Shown here: positions 58,672 to 64,000 of the stretch, in pieces
How the letters are laid out: each line of letters starts with the position of its first letter
How positions within the stretch are numbered: the stretch's first letter is position 1
Origin: Amblyornis subalaris
Lineage: Eukaryota > Chordata > Aves > Passeriformes > Ptilonorhynchidae
Assembly: GCA_018881555.1 (NCBI GenBank)
Contig: JACAXG010000014.1
Coordinates: 7,243,213-7,307,212, forward strand
DNA: 64,000 bases
Direction: 5' to 3'
Position numbers and translations under genes: made by a program
Notes under the pieces: generated by a model
The model's input: the letters and a program-made list of their open reading frames with translations, nothing else
Database searches by the model: none
Told to the model about the DNA's origin: nothing

Positions 58672-61600
58672 TTTCAAACCCAGGACCATTGAAAAGCTGG
58701 TCTTTCCCGTTTATAGCATCTTTTCAAATAAATTGTACCACCTTTCTCCACTTTGTACNACTTACTTATATAATGCAAACTTGCACCACTCAGGAAAAAT
58801 TGTTGAGGTATGAGCAAAGACACGTATAGGAACAAACAGCTGGAGGACAAAGCTGTGATCACATGGGAGCAGTTTTCTCTGAGGCTCTAAATACATTTTC
58901 AAAGCAGGATTTTGTACCTGATTAGTTGCTGCATGTAAATTTCAAAATAAATATTGGTATTCAGTGAAAGATGATTACTAGAGGCATTAAGAGTCTGAAC
59001 ACTTAGTGTCAAAAGCAAAGGCTATGCTTGTTTAATAATGTAAACAGAATGAGAACTCTTCTGTCTGAAACACTTTGAATCACATCACAAGAAGATGAAA
59101 ATAGCACTTGAAATGATGCAATGGGGATCCCGTGTGAATCTGGATGGAATCTTTGATGCAGAATCATGTGTGCTTTGGGTAGACCTTCTCTGCTGATCAG
59201 GATTCAAATGCTTTTCTTAAATCTCTTAAGCACTTTGTAAAGTTCTTTGTGTGCTTTTAGCAAAAGATAACACATTGACATAAATTCCATTGTGCTGAAC
59301 TGTTAACACCAAAAGAAAGCTAACTTGTCAAAATCATACTTACTGAAGAAGTTCAGACATATCTTAAGGTAAAAATAGCTCACTGTTGAAAAAACAAGAT
59401 GAAGATCCAAAGATAGTGGCAGAAAGTACGAGTGCATTTTGAATTGCAGAAGAATTGTTATTTCACTAATAAAAAAAAGGCATTATTCTGAGTAGAAGCA
59501 ACGTAGTAAATGAGATTCAGAAGTGTTATGTCCGTTCTTAGTAGAAACCTTTTCCCCATTTTTCTCTTCAGCCTTAACCCAGCCCAGCTATTAAAAGCTA
59601 TCAAAATGCCCTGATCTGAAGATTTAGGGTTCTAGAAGAAGAAGGAGAAGTAATTATCTCCAGACTGTTTATGTGAAGTAAGATTTATTAATCCCACACT
59701 TTGAGAGACAGCCTGTACTACACATAGCAGGGACCAAATGTCAGAAAAGGATTAACAAATTACATAGAAGTTTTATTCACTGGCAAATTCCTGAGAGCAC
59801 CAAAAGGAAGGGACAGTTGCACACAAGGTGAGCCTTTAAAAAGGACCATTCCATGCTGAGTTGCCTGGGCAGCTGCTGGTTTCACATTCCTGTCAGCCTG
59901 AAGCTTAAGGACAGTGTGACTGGCATGGGAAAAAACCTTATGGAAGTTACAGAAACAATTTATTGATTATTTTTAAGTCTAACAAAGGACGAAAACCCCT
60001 CAAGAAGCTTGTACAGGATGAATCTTTCTACCAGATGATCACCTGGTGGTGCAATTTTCTGATCAATTCTCATNTTAAATATTAAGTTGGAATATAATAT
60101 GCTGAATAACAAAGGGTAATCATAATTTGATCAAGATGGGATGCCATGCAAGTTCATAGATAATGGATTACAAGTTGCAACTGCCTCAATTTTCTAATTC
60201 TCTATTACAGCAGTGGAANTATAATACACCCTGGCTTTTATGGTCACAAGTACTAGAAGAAAATGCAACATAAATAAAAGAGAAATTGATTTTTAAAAAA
60301 GCATCAACAACATAATACCTTTTTCTTAAACTGAGAGTATCACTTATTAGAATTACCAGACCTGGGACCCGCAGATGAAGGAAAAGGAGTTGCCAATGCC
60401 TAACAAAAACAAGAGGTCCCAAAATATTGTCACCACAGACCAAACGAAACATGGTAACAAATAATCCCTATTTCAAAGTGAAAAAAAACTACCTCAAGAT
60501 AAATTTCAGATAGTGTTTGCTAACCCAAGGAATATAACAACTCATTCTCATAAAAGCCAGGTATTATCATTCACTCCTGGGTCAATTTTACAGGAAGAAT
60601 CAAAAGTCCTTAGACAAAACTCATGAGAGTCTACAAGGACATAGACAGGATGAGCAAGAGGTTATTACAACTACTGGAAGCACTGATTATGTGGTTTACA
60701 CATCTTTTTTTATATGGTTATTCNGATATAGCTAAGGTTGGGAGATAACAGCTTATTGCCAATGCTTTTGTTACACTTTTAGCAAAAAGGCCATTTCTAA
60801 TTTGCATGGGATTATTTTCCTTGCATAATCTCACACAGCAATCACTATTCAGGGTGATGAAGACTTCAGGAATGGCTTTTTAGGCCTTTTCTTACACTAA
60901 GCAATTTTTATATTTGCCTATCTAGCTTGCAAAGTTCCTATCTACGACTTTCCCGTTCTGTTAAATTAAATTTTGGAGAATGCCCTGAGGCTCCCCTTTC
61001 CTTCATTGTGTTGGATACTATGGATGTCCTCGCAATGTGTAGACATTTGGGAGTTCTTCCAGCCTCACAGGGACCCTTTCCATTCCCACACCACTCTCTC
61101 TCCATACTTTATAAATATTGGACCCTTATGGCTCTTCCCTCCAGAGCTCTTTCACACAATTATCAATTCTCCTATTTCTACAATGGGAAGACAAGCAGAG
61201 ATGAGATATTTTGTTGTCACACTGCCTGCTGTTAATAGCTGTGATCTGTAGACAATTACAGATGCTATTGTAGCTTCTGGTTCTGCCAGCTCAATATCTG
61301 AGCTTCATATATTCCCTGTTTAGCTTTCTGTCTCATTTGATTCTGCTTAAATCTGTAAATACCTCTGAATTTATGCCTAGGACGTTCTTTGAGAAATGGT
61401 GGAGCTGATTGGATGTATTATTCAAAAGTTTTCCATGTTACAGCCTAAAAGACAAATGACACCAACCTGAGAATAAAACCTTGCTCATTTGGCTCCCTGT
61501 TACCTGCAGTAGCTTTCCTGGGGTGAGCTATTTGGAGGATGTACAGAAGCATGTGTGACTTTCATGTGGCTATTAAGGTGAGGCCATTGTGCCAAGAGCT

Positions 61601-62722
61601 GTGACGAGTTTTCATAAAGATAGTTTGAAAAGACAAAACCAGGACATTGGCTTTGCTTCACAGGTAGGTGAAAGAAGGCAAGGGGCACAGCCAGAGGAAC
61701 TAGGAACCAAGAACAGCCAGCCAGAGAAAGTTCTGTGATCAAAGTCCAAGAAAAGGGTTTTTTTTCCTCATGAAATTTGCCATTAGAGATATTGAGGAGG
61801 CCTATGTATTAAATTCCTGAGTTTTGAGGCACTGTAATAGAGCTGTCAAACAAAGATATAGAAAGTGCTACTGTTTCCACGAGACATGACAAGCTAAGGA
61901 TTCCCAACAAAGTAAGGCCACCTGAAGAGGGATAATGAAAGTGATTACATCAGCAAAGAGGAAGGAACAATCCAGGTAAAGAGTTGGTGGATGTTTGATC
62001 TTGGAGGGTTGCTGTTACCTCCAGTGCAGTCATCCAAAGCCGTCTAAAAATTAAATAGGCTAAAAGAACAAGAATGCCTAGGATTTCTTCCAGGAATTTC
62101 TGTAGTTACCTACNAGGCATCAAAGGAGACTTCTTTTGAACCTTCAAATATACAAGGAGGTCACATGCATTAGTGACTGCAGATTTGGTAACCTATTATT
62201 CATTATTTTCTTTTATTTATTGTTTTACAGTCCCCAAGGCTTGTGTGTTGCTTTCTGTGCCACAAAAAAAAAAAAAGGATCTGTAAAATCTTGGGGATTT
62301 TTACAGGAGTAACAGCATCTGTCTCTCCTTGTTAATGACAATAGCAGCCTATTTTTTTTCCTTAATTCTGATTAGGGGGTCTCACATGAATGTTAAGCAA
62401 AATTTTTATAATGAATGATGTCTTGTAACCAAAAAAAAAAACAACAACAAACCAGACAGGTTGACATAAGATAATTTCTTACTTAAAAATGATCTTTAAA
62501 AACATAAAGTTGCAACAAATTAATTATTTGGCTTAACCACTTTGTTAATTCTTTTTAAAAAGAAAACATTATGAAATGAAATACTCAGGTTATTCTGACG
62601 TTCAGGACAAAGAGACAAGCCAAAGCAATGAGAAAATTGTGGAAAAGTAAGGTATCACCCACAAATATAAAAACATACTAATTAAGCAGATGTAGTTAGA
62701 AAAATAATCTACTTGTTTTATA

Positions 62723-62889
62723 ACTCTAGGTGGCAGCAGTGGAACAAAATAGAGGAAAATGTATGATTATGCTTATACTTGCTCCCTGTTAATACAAAAT
62801 CCATTAATTAAATACTGTCGATGCTGCTTCATGACACAATGTTACTTTTACACTCTAGATGGCAGCAGTATCACAAAATACAGAAAAAT
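62723..62889 (+). repeat. Diverged tandem duplication, 129-bp period, each copy carrying a CTCF-like motif
   Basis: The 38-bp cores at 62723-62760 and 62852-62889 are 32/38 identical. Similarity fades over the flanks. Each begins actctagRtggcag, which matches CCASYAGRKGGCRS at 12 of 14 positions in the same orientation. Confidence 0.6.
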
Positions 62890-64000
62890 AAGATTAATTG
62901 TATTCATACTATGTCTGAATATGCAGCCCCTTCAAGTTTTTGGAGGTTAAAGTTGGAGAGGTCAAAATGCAGATTTCCTGTAGGCATTTCCCACCACAAA
63001 AGAAGAAAAAAACCCTAACAGTGCTGGTTAAATATCGTGTACAATTAGAGGTAAATCACTTCTGAAGTAAGGCGGCGTTTTGCCATTCTGGGTTTTACTA
63101 ATGGAGAACTGATGTGCGGAAAACATAAATGACAGCACCTCTCCAGCTGGGTGTAGGATAGTGATCCTAAAAGTCTGTGCATGTTCATACCTGTCATGCT
63201 TTTGTGTGTCAGGAGAATTACAGCTCCTGCAAGAGAAGGCAATAACAGTACCTGCACCATGTATTCAGTCTTTGAAGTATAAGTTTTTTCACAAGGACTT
63301 CAGGTGCATAAGGCTGGGTCAAAGGAAGAATGAATTTTCTTTAGAATATACAAAGTTTTGGTACAACCCATTTTGAATATTGTTTGACTAGAAAGCATCA
63401 TAGGTGCCAGCTCAACAGAAGGCTGATCTGGAGCCAGCAGCAGGAGGGACTGGAGGTGGAACCACACAACCTCAGCTCTCCTGGTTGTTTTTTTTTTCCT
63501 TTCCTGAGGGAAACAAGGTCCCAGCTGGATGAAAAGCTCCAGCAGTCCAGTCATACCTTCATATTCAAACCATTACCCGCTGGGGAAGGTTACATAGAAT
63601 TCTACAGAGAATTATTGAAGTATCCAAGTCTGTTGTTCAGATCATTGTGGGTGTAATTGTGCTGAGCTACGGCCAAAAGAGCAGGGATCCAGCAGAGACT
63701 GTGTGATCAGCAGGTAATGCACAACCAAGTCTAAACATAGAATATTAAGGGAAATCCAGTGTATGAAGAGATTCTTCTGGGGAACTCACTTTGTCCAGCT
63801 GCCTGGTGTATTATCCGAGGACCCAGAGGCTTCTTGAGGGTTAAGAAGGTTATCTCCTGGTCTAGTTTTAGTTGTGTTAGAAGCACATTTTGTCAGGCAC
63901 AGATAATTGCCCAGTGCCACGGCAGGGTCACACTGGAGGTGGTTCCTTTGCCATATTTGAGGAGTGTGCCTGGCTCCAAGGCACGAATCTGTGTGCTGAG
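62890..64000. other. Intergenic, no gene recognised
   Basis: Unique sequence to the window edge. A short stretch near 63358-63382 (acaacccattttgaatattg) faintly resembles the CR1/L3 reverse-transcriptase region, but the following bases do not. Confidence 0.5.

Larger units (their letters stand above)
55980..62700. other. Intergenic, no gene recognised
   Basis: About 6.7 kb of AT-rich sequence. It contains two X-box-like motifs (57532-57545, 59860-59873) and two perfect short hairpins (57622-57643, 58641-58671). The block 57700-58010 has lower AT content and could be an old unrecognised repeat. No open frame resembles a known protein. Confidence 0.6.

Noticed and set aside
63358..63640. Possible CR1/L3 reverse-transcriptase remnant
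   Set aside because: Only about 25 bp look similar and the downstream sequence diverges at once.

Overview
The window is animal nuclear DNA, almost certainly from a bird. It holds two intron-containing protein genes in tail-to-tail (convergent) arrangement, followed by about 40 kb without a recognisable protein gene. The avian call rests on two repeats: a CR1 LINE 3' end of the bird type (44110-44450, plus a scrap at 55942-55975) and a solo-LTR-like element of a family I know from neoavian, especially songbird, genomes (about 54974-55560). Old MIR-like SINE relics fit an amniote background. Isolated single N bases are scattered throughout, as in a draft assembly.

1-4.6 kb, plus strand: the 3' part of TTC14 (tetratricopeptide repeat protein 14). 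Its last three coding exons encode the end of the TPR region and a long Ser/Lys/Arg-rich tail with a run of 20 serines, followed by a 3' UTR of about 0.5 kb. 4.77-23.8 kb, minus strand: the complete CCDC39 gene. All 20 coding exons can be joined in phase with GT-AG introns into a 950-residue coiled-coil protein. CCDC39 works with CCDC40 as the 96-nm molecular ruler of motile cilia. The two genes' likely poly(A) sites lie less than 200 bp apart. 23.5-24.2 kb is a CpG island over CCDC39 exon 1, with a GC box, a (CCCT)n tract and an X-box-like RFX motif about 80 bp upstream of the start codon. The TTC14-CCDC39 order matches the known vertebrate synteny block, which continues towards FXR1 and SOX2 in other species.

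24.2-64 kb: AT-rich, repeat-poor intergenic sequence. I find no convincing protein gene. It contains one candidate spliced exon (26750-26818), CTCF-like and RFX-like motifs, two stretches that look like conserved non-coding enhancers (about 46.64-46.97 kb and 51.70-52.15 kb), small hairpins, tandem duplications and a few transposon relics. These regulatory calls are motif-based inferences.

I found no undescribed coding system. The best leads are regulatory: the X-box-like motifs around a ciliary gene, the canonical CTCF core inside CCDC39, the tandem CTCF-like repeats at 62.7-62.9 kb, and the SOX/POU- and homeodomain-motif-rich block at about 52 kb.
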